A DNA stretch of 64,000 nt from an uncultured Bacilli bacterium (GCA_934098515.1 CAKOOK010000003.1:28223-92222); one strand, 5' to 3'. Numbered from the stretch's first letter, positions 8,045 to 16,966 are shown. Made by a program: numbers and translations. Notes: generated from the letters alone by a model not told the origin.

Positions 8045-9496
8045 CTACTTATTACTTCCTTCATTAATTCGTCGTAAAGTTTTAACAAGCTCTAGTCTCT
8101 CTTTATCATACTGAAGTTTATCTCTTGTCCCTTTAGGTATTGTTTTAAACTCCCTTAAACTAGTAACACTCCTATACTCGCCTCTATCCTTAAATAGAAC
8201 ATATGCAATAAAATTAGCCCTAGTTTCTCTTCTCCTTGCAACATGTACAATATCTTCAAAATCTAGTTCATAATCTGCTCCATAAACAAACTGACTTCTT
8301 CTAACAAAATATAATAATCTCAAAAACTCATCATAACCTAAATTATTCTCAAACAACTTTAAATAAGTTAAATGTAAAAGTTCTATATCATGCTTACTAA
8401 TATTATCCTTTGCTGCAATATCATGTAAAAGAACCAGCCCCTCATTATAACCTAACTTAGTAAACTCATCTTCCAAACGTTCAAAAAGTGTACTAAACAT
8501 TCTCTTACTAATCTTTGTATCCTTACTTACACCTAACTCAATAAGCTGTGTACAATTATTAAAACTTCTTAAAAGATTTCCACCACTTGCATATCTATCA
8601 ATAGCACTAAGAGCACTGACTTTCTTACATTTCTCACTAAATACTGGTGAAAGACCAAACCAATAATAATTAGAGACAAAGTCGATATCTTTCTCATTCT
8701 TCCTAGAATCCCATGTTGGATCAAACTCTAAGAAACTATGAAAATTATACTTATCATCATTTATATAACTAACCACAGTAGCATGACCATCATACTTATT
8801 AAGCATATTTATATAAGTTTTCACATCAGTTGAAATTCCAATCAAATTAGCAATTGCACTAAATAAATTAGCATAACCTAAACAAACTATACTCTCACCA
8901 AGAGTTACCCTAGAAAGAGATGCAGAATTAGCATAATTCTTATCTTCTTTATATATTCTTGTCTTTAAATAATCATATAAAAACATCAGCTTTTCTAAAG
9001 GACTAAGTTTTCCATCATCAAGTTTCTTTGCAAAATCAAAAATTACCTCTAAAGACTTTTTCATCTCATCAACTGAAACAACCTCAGTATTATAAATATT
9101 TTTTATCATAGGCGTAACCGCATAATCTAAAGTACAAAAATGATACACATCCATTAAATCCATATCATCAGTATCAATAATTGTCTTATAAGGAAAACTT
9201 TTAAAAAAATCACGAACCTGCTCTACTGAAACACCTTTATTTAAAGCAATCTTAATACTCTCAAATCCACTAAAATCTTCAAAATAAGGCATATTTTTAA
9301 CTTGATAAACCTCATCAATAAGTGTATCATCATATCCTGCTTCTAAAAGTATTCTATTTCCATCAATAAAATCTTGTCGAAGTTCTCCATTATTAATAAC
9401 ATCTTTAAGCCTATTTAAATTACTAACTCTTAAACATATAGTATTATCTCTAAAAGTAAAAAACTCATCTTCAGCAAAAGTAACTATTAATTTCAT
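8045..9496 (-). CDS. Transglutaminase-like superfamily protein
   Basis: 483 residues, cytoplasmic by sequence (no signal peptide). A transglutaminase-like core lies at about residues 205-275: the order Cys in VCLGYANLF, His in GHATVVSY and Asp in FDPTWD matches the Cys-His-Asp triad and fold of this superfamily, which includes proteases and peptide N-glycanases. The N-terminal third and the helical C-terminal part are unrecognised. Start at 9496 has AGGTGAT in front. The downstream small coat genes suggest a spore-linked cross-linking role, but this is only a guess from context. Confidence 0.65.
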   Translation of the reverse strand: MKLIVTFAEDEFFTFRDNTICLRVSNLNRLKDVINNGELRQDFIDGNRILLEAGYDDTLIDEVYQVKNMPYFEDFSGFESIKIALNKGVSVEQVRDFFKSFPYKTIIDTDDMDLMDVYHFCTLDYAVTPMIKNIYNTEVVSVDEMKKSLEVIFDFAKKLDDGKLSPLEKLMFLYDYLKTRIYKEDKNYANSASLSRVTLGESIVCLGYANLFSAIANLIGISTDVKTYINMLNKYDGHATVVSYINDDKYNFHSFLEFDPTWDSRKNEKDIDFVSNYYWFGLSPVFSEKCKKVSALSAIDRYASGGNLLRSFNNCTQLIELGVSKDTKISKRMFSTLFERLEDEFTKLGYNEGLVLLHDIAAKDNISKHDIELLHLTYLKLFENNLGYDEFLRLLYFVRRSQFVYGADYELDFEDIVHVARRRETRANFIAYVLFKDRGEYRSVTSLREFKTIPKGTRDKLQYDKERLELVKTLRRINEGSNK

Positions 9497-9550
9497 AAAA
9501 TCACCTATTCTAACAATCATAATATTACAATAAAATGAATATAAAGTCCA

Positions 9551-9577
9551 TAAAAAAAGACCAGCATTTTGGTCTTC
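9551..9577 (-). terminator. Terminator of the YtxG/YtxH-like operon
   Basis: Minus strand AGACCA AAATGC TGGTCT followed by seven T, directly after the YtxH-like stop. Confidence 0.85.
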
Positions 9578-10008
9578 TACTTATTCTTAGCTAGCTTTTT
9601 AGGTTCAGGTTTTTCAATAGCATCAATTGCTTTATTTAATACTTCAACAGTTTTTTTTCTAACATCATCAGCGGCTTTTTCTAAAACTGGTGTGCCTTTT
9701 TCAACTGCCATATTATAAAGTTCTTCAGCTTTAATTTGAATCATCTTAGCTTTTTCTTTAACTACAGAAGCAACCTTCTCTTGATCTAAATCAGCAAGTT
9801 CCTTCTTTAATTCTTTAATCTTTTTTTCTAAAGATTTCTTAACATCATCATACTCTAGTTCTTTAACCTTATCCCAAAGTTCGTTAATCTTAATAGTTAA
9901 CTCCTTTCTAGTCTCAGAACCTTTCTTTGGTGCAAATAATATTCCAAGTCCAGCACCAATTGCTAAACCAGTTAATAAACTGCATCCTTTTCCACTATTT
10001 TTACTCAT
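9577..10008 (-). CDS. ytxH: YtxH-domain protein
   Basis: 143 residues. The N-terminal GLAIGAGLGILFAPKKGSETRKEL is the classic YtxH domain: a short glycine-rich membrane segment followed by A-P-x-x-G-x-x-T-R. The rest is a long Lys/Glu-rich amphipathic helix. B. subtilis YtxH lies in a general-stress operon after a DUF948 gene, the order seen here. Start at 10008 sits behind AGGATGA and overlaps the upstream stop by 8 bp (ATGAGTAA). Confidence 0.8.
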   Translation of the reverse strand: MSKNSGKGCSLLTGLAIGAGLGILFAPKKGSETRKELTIKINELWDKVKELEYDDVKKSLEKKIKELKKELADLDQEKVASVVKEKAKMIQIKAEELYNMAVEKGTPVLEKAADDVRKKTVEVLNKAIDAIEKPEPKKLAKNK

Positions 10009-10294
10009 AAAAATCATCCTCATCCTTTCTTCTTTTTAAACCAGTAATCTTATTAATCAAACTTACTACTCCCTGAGTCATTTTTCCACCTAGATAAGCC
10101 ATTTTATTTGATACACCATCAATAAACCCAAATACTGTATCAAGTGTTGCTACTTTTTTAGAAACATCATCCAAAATAGCATTTGTCTTATCTATAGTAA
10201 TTATAAGTTTAATTCCTAAAATAATACCTATAACTAGTAAAATAATAAGTAATAAATAAATAATTACTGGTAACGCTGTTGTTAATCCTTCCAT
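10001..10294 (-). CDS. ytxG: DUF948 (YtxG-like) membrane protein
   Basis: 97 residues with one N-terminal membrane helix (IIYLLLIILLVIGIILGIKL) followed by a coiled region IDKTNAILDDVSKKVATLDTVF typical of DUF948. The C-terminus is highly charged. Its place between a charged cytoplasmic protein and YtxH agrees with the B. subtilis ytxG-ytxH pair. It starts exactly at the stop region of the upstream gene, so translation is coupled. Confidence 0.75.
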   Translation of the reverse strand: MEGLTTALPVIIYLLLIILLVIGIILGIKLIITIDKTNAILDDVSKKVATLDTVFGFIDGVSNKMAYLGGKMTQGVVSLINKITGLKRRKDEDDFYE

Positions 10295-11067
10295 TATTCT
10301 CCATCCTCACTTTCCTTATTTTTTTCTTCATACATTGAATCGATTAAATTAAATAAATCGTTTTCAAGTGTATCTTCCTTAGTTTCATTAGCTGGTGCTT
10401 CCTCGATTACAGGTTCATCTTTCTCCTCTATAACCTCAGCTTCCACCTTTTTATCTTCATCTTTAGAAGTTAAAATCTCATCTAAACTCTTTAAAGGTTC
10501 TGTAAACTCATCTTCTTCAACCTCAATCTTAGTAGCTTCCTTACTAACCTTCTTTTTCTTTTCTTCAACTCCATAAGCCTTTTTTCTTACTTCATCTAAA
10601 TCTGGTGCCTTAACACCCATATCAGTTTTTACAATAACATCATCTTTAGTATAATTCTGATCTAATATTCCATACACAGGAGAAATAATTGGCGTAGGTT
10701 TAAAAGGTTTACTAGGTTCCTTCTTACGAGGCTCCTCCTTTAAAAACTTACTATAATCCATCCTTCTTTCATCCTTCTTAGGTTCAACCGGAGCACTTCT
10801 CCTAGGAGTATAATCAAAATCAAAATCATCTCTAACTTCTCTTACCCTAGTTCTAGGCTTCTCCTCCTCAAAATCATCAAGTGGAAAATTAAAACTACTA
10901 CTCCTAGTAGGAATCACTTCCTCCTTAGGCATCTTAACTTCCTTAATTGGATTAGCCTCTCTCTTAGGTTCTTCCCTTATAGGTTTCTTCTCTTCTTTAG
11001 TTATTACTGGTATCTCTTCTTCTTCAACATCAAAGAGTACATCTTTTAATTTCTTAAAAACACTCAT
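10294..11067 (-). CDS. Charged, largely disordered protein upstream of ytxG/ytxH
   Basis: 257 residues dominated by Lys/Glu/Pro/Arg with low complexity, likely intrinsically disordered. A more ordered island at about residues 120-170 reads PTPIISPVYGILDQNY followed by a K-D-D-V motif. There are short amphipathic ends, MSVFKKLKDVLFD at the N-terminus and LFNLIDSMYEEK at the C-terminus, which could be docking peptides. No signal peptide. Co-transcribed with the YtxG/YtxH-like membrane pair, so a membrane- or division-associated scaffold is possible. Function unknown. Confidence 0.6.
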   Translation of the reverse strand: MSVFKKLKDVLFDVEEEEIPVITKEEKKPIREEPKREANPIKEVKMPKEEVIPTRSSSFNFPLDDFEEEKPRTRVREVRDDFDFDYTPRRSAPVEPKKDERRMDYSKFLKEEPRKKEPSKPFKPTPIISPVYGILDQNYTKDDVIVKTDMGVKAPDLDEVRKKAYGVEEKKKKVSKEATKIEVEEDEFTEPLKSLDEILTSKDEDKKVEAEVIEEKDEPVIEEAPANETKEDTLENDLFNLIDSMYEEKNKESEDGE

Positions 11068-11078
11068 TTTATCACTCC

Positions 11079-11708
11079 TTATTTAATCACATCTAAATCC
11101 GGAACTTTATCGTCGCCTTCATAATTACCATATTCTTTATATACTTCTAAGAAATTACTATCACTAGCATCTTCATCAAACACACTAAACTTTTCTTCAG
11201 AAGAAGTGACCTCATCAATAGATAACAAATTCTTAACAATATCATCCGTATATGTAATAGTAGATAAAACAATCATCGCATTAGTAACGCACTTATTAAT
11301 ATCCTCTTTCTCTACTATCACTTCTATTTTAGCATAATTATACATAATTTCAATTAGATATTTATCATTTTTTTCATTTATTTCTAAATATCCCTTATCA
11401 TCAAGTGTCATACTCAAATAAGCATTTTCATTAACTTTATAACTAAGTTCTGTCTTTTTCAAATAACTAACCAAGTCAACATACAAGTAATACTTATACT
11501 TATCATCATTAAGTATCTCATTATATTTTTTAGACGAATTAACATTAAGTCCTTGTGGTAAATAATACTTATAACCAGTCCTATACTCATTATAACTATT
11601 TATCTTAGAACTTAATACTTCTTTTGTTATATCTTGAACACTAGCATTATTAATATTAGTGCATCCACAAAGTAATAAAAGTGTTATTACCAAAATATAT
11701 TTCTTCAT
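11079..11708 (-). CDS. Lipoprotein of unknown function
   Basis: 209 residues starting MKKYILVITLLLLCGC, a lipoprotein signal with Cys at about residue 16 for lipid anchoring. The mature part has no family I recognise. Start at 11708 is supported by AGGAG at 6-7 bp. A promoter sits in the 3' end of trmB. It is followed closely by the charged-protein/ytxG/ytxH genes, so they may form one transcript. Confidence 0.7.
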   Translation of the reverse strand: MKKYILVITLLLLCGCTNINNASVQDITKEVLSSKINSYNEYRTGYKYYLPQGLNVNSSKKYNEILNDDKYKYYLYVDLVSYLKKTELSYKVNENAYLSMTLDDKGYLEINEKNDKYLIEIMYNYAKIEVIVEKEDINKCVTNAMIVLSTITYTDDIVKNLLSIDEVTSSEEKFSVFDEDASDSNFLEVYKEYGNYEGDDKVPDLDVIK

Positions 11709-11724
11709 ATAATCTCCTATAAAC

Positions 11725-11753
11725 ATTATACCAGTTATTTATCATTTGGTAAA
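11725..11753 (-). promoter_or_regulatory. Sigma-A-type promoter for the lipoprotein gene
   Basis: Minus strand TTTACC, 17-bp spacer, then TGGTATAAT (extended -10). It lies inside the 3' end of trmB. Confidence 0.6.
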
Positions 11754-12349
11754 CTTTTTATAACATCAGCATAATTTATTGTCTGTCCTAAACTAATAAA
11801 CTTATTCTCATATTCAGTTCTAACATTAGGAATATCACTATTAGTTAAATCTAAAGAAATCTTATTAAACTTATATCCATAATTATTGAACATCTCTAAC
11901 GAATAAGCAAATAATCCCTTATTATCAGTCTTCTGAATAATATGAACATCATCTTTAGAAATCTTCTCATAAAGTGGCAGAAAAGTTTCACTAGTAAGCC
12001 TTCTTTTAGCATGTCTAGTCTTAGGCCAAGGATCACTAAAATTTAAATATATTGTATCAACATTATGATCAAAATAATCACAAATATTCTTAGCATCAAA
12101 ACACATAAATCTTAAATTATCTGGAATATCCTCTATCTTCTGCACTGCTCTAACTAATACTGAAGGATATTTCTCTATCCCAATAAAATTAACATCCGGA
12201 TTATTCCTCGCCATCCCAATAATAAAATCACCCTTACCAGTACCAATCTCAATACATAACTTCTTCTTACCATCAAAAGGATTAGCTTCTACAAGTAATC
12301 CACTATTTATTAAAATATTATTTGCATCTTTAACATTTCTTAATCTCAT
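11735..12349 (-). CDS. trmB: tRNA (guanine-N7-)-methyltransferase
   Basis: 204 residues; makes m7G46 in the tRNA variable loop using SAM. The SAM-binding motif CIEIGTGKGDF is at about residue 32, FIGIEKYPSVL follows at about 56, and the TrmB signature NFSDPWPKTRHAKRRL lies near residue 105. T-D-N-x-G-L-F at about 142 and R-T-E-Y-E near the C-terminus complete the family pattern. Divergent from the small Met-rich gene at 12405. Confidence 0.95.
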   Translation of the reverse strand: MRLRNVKDANNILINSGLLVEANPFDGKKKLCIEIGTGKGDFIIGMARNNPDVNFIGIEKYPSVLVRAVQKIEDIPDNLRFMCFDAKNICDYFDHNVDTIYLNFSDPWPKTRHAKRRLTSETFLPLYEKISKDDVHIIQKTDNKGLFAYSLEMFNNYGYKFNKISLDLTNSDIPNVRTEYENKFISLGQTINYADVIKSLPNDK

Positions 12350-12404
12350 AAATCCTCCATTAAACTTTTATCCACTCTTACATATATTATTGTAGAGGTG
12401 AATT

Positions 12405-12704
12405 ATGAAAAAAGACCGAAACTCATTTTTCCAAGAATACGGCTTTAATAGTTATAATAACAACTACCAGCAAATGCCTAATATGAATACTCCTATGAAC
12501 ATGCCAATGAATACTCAAATGCAAGCAAACTCTTCATTCTATGCTGGCCCAGTTGCAGGTGGCACTTCTGAAGAACTAGATGCCAGAATCTCTAAGTTAG
12601 AAAGACAAGTATCAAGACTAGAAACCAGAATCTCTAACTTAGAAAAAGGAACTACCACTACTCCAAGTGATTATAACTATTCAAGCAATATGTACATGCT
12701 TTAA
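12405..12704 (+). CDS. Small Met/Asn-rich coiled-coil protein
   Basis: 99 residues with a Q/N/M/P-rich N-terminal half containing short repeats (NMNTPMNMPMNTQM), then a heptad-patterned segment LDARISKLERQVSRLETRI, i.e. a short coiled coil, and a Tyr/Ser-rich tail. RBS AGAGGTGAATT. This composition is reminiscent of spore-coat or surface-layer small proteins, but no family is certain. Its stop overlaps the convergent flippase stop (shared TTAA). Confidence 0.6.
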   Translation: MKKDRNSFFQEYGFNSYNNNYQQMPNMNTPMNMPMNTQMQANSSFYAGPVAGGTSEELDARISKLERQVSRLETRISNLEKGTTTTPSDYNYSSNMYML

Positions 12705-14350
12705 CTTTCTTTTATTTGAAACTTACCAAACGTAAGTTTTTTTATGATCTTATTTATTTCTTTAGTTCCAAATATATGCTGAGGTATCCTCATCCAAATA
12801 CTAAGTCCAATATAAATAAATGCTCCAATAACTGCATCAACAACAATTAACTTAACACTACTAGTACGACTATAAACATTAAATGGTAAGAAATTATTAA
12901 GAACAAGAAGCACTGCTGTCATAACTAGTGCAGGAACAAGTGTCTTAAATACTGTAATAAAAGTATCCTTATAATTAATCTTATGAACACCATTAAACGC
13001 TTTAAGACCTACATAAATAGATATAGAATAACCTATAAATGATGCAAGAACTGCTCCATAATAAGCACCTATCCCAAAATGATTACAAATAATCATAAGT
13101 GGCATATCTAAAGCCGCATTAAATAAACAACCAAAAATATTTGTTAAATAAACAGCCTTAAACTTATTACAACTCTGAAGTGCCGTAGACACTACCAAAC
13201 TAATATTACCAACAAGAGCATTAAATACCATTATCTTAAGTATATCTCCACCATAATGATTTATATTATAAAACACTGTCCATACAGGAGTAGCTAAAAT
13301 AGACAAGCCAATCGTCATCGGTAAACTTACATAAATAATAATCTGCAAACTCTTATTTAACTTTTCATTTAAATCTTTCCAATTACTCGTCGCATGAGCA
13401 GACACAATTGATGGAATAAGTGTAACTGTCATTCCCATTGCTATTGAGTTAACTATCATACAAATCTTACTACCCCATGTACTAATAACACTTGTAATAA
13501 ACTCTACATCATGTGCAGAATAACCCAAATGATCAAGTACACGCAAAATAATAACCATATCCGTAAAACTATAAACACTACTAATCAAATTAAGTACTAT
13601 CGCGGGAACAGCATAAATAGCTATTTTCTTAATAATCTCTTTATTGCTAATATCATCTTTCTCTAATTTTCTATCTAAATCAAGAACCTTTTTATTTTTA
13701 TTAATCTGTCTCCTTAAATAATAATAAGCAACTAATCCACCAAAGAAAGCTCCACTAACCGCAATACCAATCGTAAGAGTTAAACTTCCATTTAACACCT
13801 TATAACACAAATAAGAACCAGCTAAAATAACAAATATTCTAACAACCTGCTCTATTAAATTAGCTGTTGATGAAGGTCCTACATACTCATGCCCTTGTAA
13901 ATATCCTTTAGCAACACTTAAATGAGGCACAATCAAAACAGCAAAAGATACACATCTAATAACAAAAGCAACATCTGTAATGGTATTACCACCTTGTAAA
14001 TCACCTAAAATAAGTGACCCAAGTTCCTCTGCAAACACAAATAAAAGAATAAACGTTGCAAAAGAAAAATAACTAATAAACTTCCTACTTAACTTATAAG
14101 CCCTCGTCTTTGCTTCAATCTTCCCGGTCGCATTATACTCACTAATAAGTTTACTCATCGCACTAGGAATGCCTGCAGAACTAATAGATAAAAATATCAA
14201 ATAAATATTATAACCATAACTATATAATGCTCCACCCTTTGATCCAACAATAATATAAAAAGGCACAACATAAAGCATCCCTAATATCTTTACCAAAATT
14301 ACGGATGCTGTCGCAATAAAAGTCCCAGTTACAAAACTATTTTTTTTCAT
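12701..14350 (-). CDS. SpoVB/MurJ-type polysaccharide or lipid II flippase
   Basis: 549 residues, about 14 membrane segments, MOP/MATE superfamily. N-terminal SFVTGTFIATASVILVKILGMLYVVPFYIIVG and the GIPSAMSKLISEY motif near residue 60 are typical of the SpoVB/YtgP branch, which moves peptidoglycan or other lipid-linked precursors outward. It follows a Cse60-like gene with only 2 bp between them. SpoVB and MurJ-like YtgP cannot be told apart from sequence alone. Confidence 0.85.
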   Translation of the reverse strand: MKKNSFVTGTFIATASVILVKILGMLYVVPFYIIVGSKGGALYSYGYNIYLIFLSISSAGIPSAMSKLISEYNATGKIEAKTRAYKLSRKFISYFSFATFILLFVFAEELGSLILGDLQGGNTITDVAFVIRCVSFAVLIVPHLSVAKGYLQGHEYVGPSSTANLIEQVVRIFVILAGSYLCYKVLNGSLTLTIGIAVSGAFFGGLVAYYYLRRQINKNKKVLDLDRKLEKDDISNKEIIKKIAIYAVPAIVLNLISSVYSFTDMVIILRVLDHLGYSAHDVEFITSVISTWGSKICMIVNSIAMGMTVTLIPSIVSAHATSNWKDLNEKLNKSLQIIIYVSLPMTIGLSILATPVWTVFYNINHYGGDILKIMVFNALVGNISLVVSTALQSCNKFKAVYLTNIFGCLFNAALDMPLMIICNHFGIGAYYGAVLASFIGYSISIYVGLKAFNGVHKINYKDTFITVFKTLVPALVMTAVLLVLNNFLPFNVYSRTSSVKLIVVDAVIGAFIYIGLSIWMRIPQHIFGTKEINKIIKKLTFGKFQIKES

Positions 14351-14352
14351 TA

Positions 14353-14532
14353 CTATTCACTCAAATTTCTATAAATAATCATCGCAGTAAAACAATAAAT
14401 CTGCTCTTCTCCAAATGCCGCTATTGACACACTATACTTAATATCAATTAGCTCAATATTTGTCATAAGAAAAGCATTAACTGCTTGTTCTAAATCTTTT
14501 TCATGCGATTCATCAAAAACTTTAACCAACAT
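14353..14532 (-). CDS. Cse60-like sporulation protein
   Basis: 59 residues: VKVFDESHEKDLEQAVNAFL then IELIDIKYSVSI and a C-terminal YCFTAMIIYR match the Cse60 family, a sigma-E-controlled small protein in B. subtilis that is widespread in Firmicutes. Start at 14532 has a strong GGAGG 6-7 bp upstream; a more upstream ATG at 14559 has none. Probably co-transcribed with the flippase gene. Confidence 0.75.
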   Translation of the reverse strand: MLVKVFDESHEKDLEQAVNAFLMTNIELIDIKYSVSIAAFGEEQIYCFTAMIIYRNLSE

Positions 14533-14605
14533 TTCATCCTCCAATATACATGGTATCAAAATGAAATGTCAACAATTGTCAGTTTTCGCCTAAATCCATA
14601 CAACA

Positions 14606-14634
14606 ATTATACCTTATATTTACATTACTTGCAC
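14606..14634 (-). promoter_or_regulatory. Probable promoter of the cse60-like/flippase operon
   Basis: Minus strand GTGCAA, 17 bp, TATAAT. The 5' leader would be about 65 nt. The -35 box is weak. Confidence 0.4.
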
Positions 14635-14646
14635 GATACTTTACAA

Positions 14647-15279
14647 TTATTTGATAATATTCTTAACATATTCTAAAACTTCATCACTAATTGAATTTAT
14701 ATCTTTAAGCTTATCATCATTAACACAACTAACAACCCCAAAATCATATCTTCTACTAAGTAAATGATAAGTCATCTCAATATTATGATACTTAGGATCT
14801 GCTACTTCACCAACTAAAGGTCTATACTGATAAGGTAAAAACAAGAAAACAACTTTATCTGGTCTTGGCAAATCAAGCAAATTAAACTCCAGTTGCTCCA
14901 TCCAAAATATCATATTAACCCTATCTTTAACATCCTCAAACTTACTTGCTTGATAAGCCATATTAGATTCAACATATCTATCAAGTACTACATGAACGCC
15001 CTTATCTAATAAATCATTAATCTTCCCTATATTATTAACTCTATCTGCTGCATAATATAAAGACAGTGCCTTAGGATCAACCTCTTCATCAAAATAACTA
15101 TTCCCATCCTTATTTAAAATATGCTCATAAATTATCTTACCAGTTGGTGTCTCATACATTGGAAAACGCATCTTTACAGCTTTTTCACCCATTTCATTTA
15201 ATCTTTTAACAAGTAAATCAGCTTGTGTCTCTTTTCCAGAACCTTCAGTTCCCTCAATAACTAATAACTTACCTCTCAT
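14647..15279 (-). CDS. tmk: Thymidylate kinase
   Basis: 210 residues; phosphorylates dTMP to dTDP. P-loop EGTEGSGKET at residues 9-18, the DR-Y/H motif LDRYVESNMAYQ near residue 98, and a phosphate-contacting MRFPMY segment near residue 38. The sequence resembles the eukaryotic-like/long TMPK variant (KALSLYYAADR) more than B. subtilis Tmk. It overlaps tdk by 11 bp, forming a two-gene thymidine salvage operon (thymidine to dTMP to dTDP). Confidence 0.9.
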   Translation of the reverse strand: MRGKLLVIEGTEGSGKETQADLLVKRLNEMGEKAVKMRFPMYETPTGKIIYEHILNKDGNSYFDEEVDPKALSLYYAADRVNNIGKINDLLDKGVHVVLDRYVESNMAYQASKFEDVKDRVNMIFWMEQLEFNLLDLPRPDKVVFLFLPYQYRPLVGEVADPKYHNIEMTYHLLSRRYDFGVVSCVNDDKLKDINSISDEVLEYVKNIIK

Positions 15280-15802
15280 TTTTCTTCCTTCTTAAACACC
15301 TAGCACAAAGTGCAATATAATTATCATTACCAACTAAAATATCACCCTTCTTCTTCCCATCATAATAAGTATAAATAGCATCTCTATTACACTCATTACA
15401 AGAAGCATGAAGTATCTCTATCTCATCAGCAATTGAAAGTAACTGTGGCATAATTCCAAAAGGTGCTTGCTCACTAGTCATATTAAGTCCAGCAATATAA
15501 ATATCTAAATCTTCCATAACAGATAACTCTAACAAAATCTTTATATCACCCTTTAAAAAATTAGCCTCATCAATAAATATCGTATTGATCTTATCAGTTA
15601 TATAACCAGGAATATCCTTAATATCATCAACTAATATAGCATTAATCTCTTTCCCCTTACGAGTCTTAACAACCCCATAATCCCTTGTATCCATCTTAGG
15701 TTTAAACAAAAGAATTCTACTCTTATGATATCTCTTATCATACTCATTAAGTAAAGCATCACTCTTTCCACTAAACATAGGACCTGTAAATACCTTTATC
15801 AT
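15269..15802 (-). CDS. tdk: Thymidine kinase, type II
   Basis: 177 residues. Walker A GPMFSGKS at residues 7-14, the catalytic/Walker B segment INTIFIDEANFL near residue 85, a lasso loop near residue 160, and a zinc site formed by C-x2-C (CNECN) and C-x2-C (CARC). Phosphorylates thymidine for salvage; this pairs with tmk directly downstream. Confidence 0.93.
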   Translation of the reverse strand: MIKVFTGPMFSGKSDALLNEYDKRYHKSRILLFKPKMDTRDYGVVKTRKGKEINAILVDDIKDIPGYITDKINTIFIDEANFLKGDIKILLELSVMEDLDIYIAGLNMTSEQAPFGIMPQLLSIADEIEILHASCNECNRDAIYTYYDGKKKGDILVGNDNYIALCARCLRRKKNER

Positions 15803-15862
15803 GTTACCACCATCATAATTATATAATTTTTAAAACCTTTAGTAAATACATCAATAACCTGA

Positions 15863-15901
15863 GTGAAACTTTTTTATTAATTTTAGCCTAAAAAGTTTCA
15901 C
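15863..15901. repeat. Perfect 12-bp inverted repeat
   Basis: GTGAAACTTTTT and its exact complement AAAAAGTTTCAC are separated by about 15 bp in the 140-bp gap between tdk and the DUF5684-like gene. There is no T run after the stem on either strand, so it does not look like a normal terminator; it could be an operator or an RNA hairpin in the tdk leader. Confidence 0.6.
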
Positions 15902-15919
15902 ACCAACTTTTATTTAATT

Positions 15920-15946
15920 GAAAAAACTTCCACAAAGGAAGTTAAT
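15920..15946 (-). terminator. Terminator of the DUF5684-like gene
   Basis: Minus strand AACTTCC TTTGT GGAAGTT then TTTTC, overlapping the stop codon. Confidence 0.85.
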
Positions 15947-16895
15947 CTAACAAATGTCCACACTTTACACAAGCTTTCATAGAAACACCATTAGCATACC
16001 CACAATTAGGACAAACCTTACTATTACTACTACTCATTATCTCCTCGGCAATATCATCTGCACTTACTCTAGGCATTTCTACTTCACCACTAGGCATCTC
16101 TGGATTACTAATCTTTTCAATAGAAATAGTATTTTCAAACTGAGGACTATTAAATATCTCCTCAGGTTTCTTTTCTTCTTCAGCATCCACCTTTAAAGAA
16201 GGCATCTCAAATATATTATCATCATAACTAGGTTCATTTACTTGAACACTATTACTACTTACTTCTTCAGTGCCAAATATATTATCAGTATTATCGCTAA
16301 CTGGAATATCCAACACTTCAGGAGTACTTTCTATAGTCTCAACCTTAACTGGCTCTGCACTAATCTGTTCCTCTAATCCAGGCTTTTCATCCAAATCAAA
16401 ACCCTTAATCTCCTCAGGCTCACTAGGAATAGTACTAATAGGATCAGGAGCCATCAAATTAAGTTCTCCACCCTCATTAGGATCACTAGTCATTAAATCA
16501 AACTGAACATCACCTTCAGTACCATCAATAACTTTATCCTTACCAAAACCTAAAATCATATAAAATATCGGTGTCAAAAACACCAAACCTAATCCAAATC
16601 CAGCACTCTTACCAAACTTACCAGCAAGCCTATAATTAGCAACAATAAATGCAATTCCATTAGCAACTGGAAGTATAGAAAGCCATCCAGGCAAATCAAC
16701 AGCCTTCAAAAGTATCCACTGACCATATATAGGAACAATAGCTCCCCATCCAGGTAACCCTAACTTCTTATATACCTTAATCGTAGCAACTAAACTAATA
16801 ACAGCAAGTAATATACTAACAAAAAACACTACAAACATTACCCCAGAAAACACTAAAGTAACATTATTACTACCATATACTGCATAATCACTCAT
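15942..16895 (-). CDS. DUF5684-like membrane protein with C-terminal zinc ribbon
   Basis: 317 residues. Residues 15-120 contain three to four membrane segments with KLGLPGWGAIVPIYGQWILLK and GWLSILPVANGIAFIVANYRLAGKFGKS, the pattern of DUF5684-type small integral proteins often annotated as signal-peptidase-like. Residues 125-285 are acidic, Pro/Ser/Glu-rich and probably disordered. The C-terminus CPNCGYANGVSMKACVKCG is a zinc ribbon (two CxxC). Cytoplasmic display of the zinc ribbon is inferred. Function unknown. Confidence 0.75.
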   Translation of the reverse strand: MSDYAVYGSNNVTLVFSGVMFVVFFVSILLAVISLVATIKVYKKLGLPGWGAIVPIYGQWILLKAVDLPGWLSILPVANGIAFIVANYRLAGKFGKSAGFGLGLVFLTPIFYMILGFGKDKVIDGTEGDVQFDLMTSDPNEGGELNLMAPDPISTIPSEPEEIKGFDLDEKPGLEEQISAEPVKVETIESTPEVLDIPVSDNTDNIFGTEEVSSNSVQVNEPSYDDNIFEMPSLKVDAEEEKKPEEIFNSPQFENTISIEKISNPEMPSGEVEMPRVSADDIAEEIMSSSNSKVCPNCGYANGVSMKACVKCGHLLD

Positions 16896-16937
16896 ACATC
16901 CAACCTCTTTCTTATCATTAATACCATTTTACTACAC

Positions 16938-16966
16938 AAAAACCTAATTTACAATATAAGGTTTTT
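16938..16966 (-). terminator. Terminator of the first variable secreted protein gene
   Basis: Minus strand AAAAACC ... GGTTTTT with a 15-nt loop overlapping the stop codon, then G and a short non-T tail. Weakly predicted because of its AT-rich stem. Confidence 0.5.

Noticed and set aside
14543..14572. TTGACA...TATATT promoter immediately before the cse60-like gene
   Set aside because: The -10 would overlap the RBS GGAGG and leave almost no leader. The upstream TATAAT at 14606 is better.
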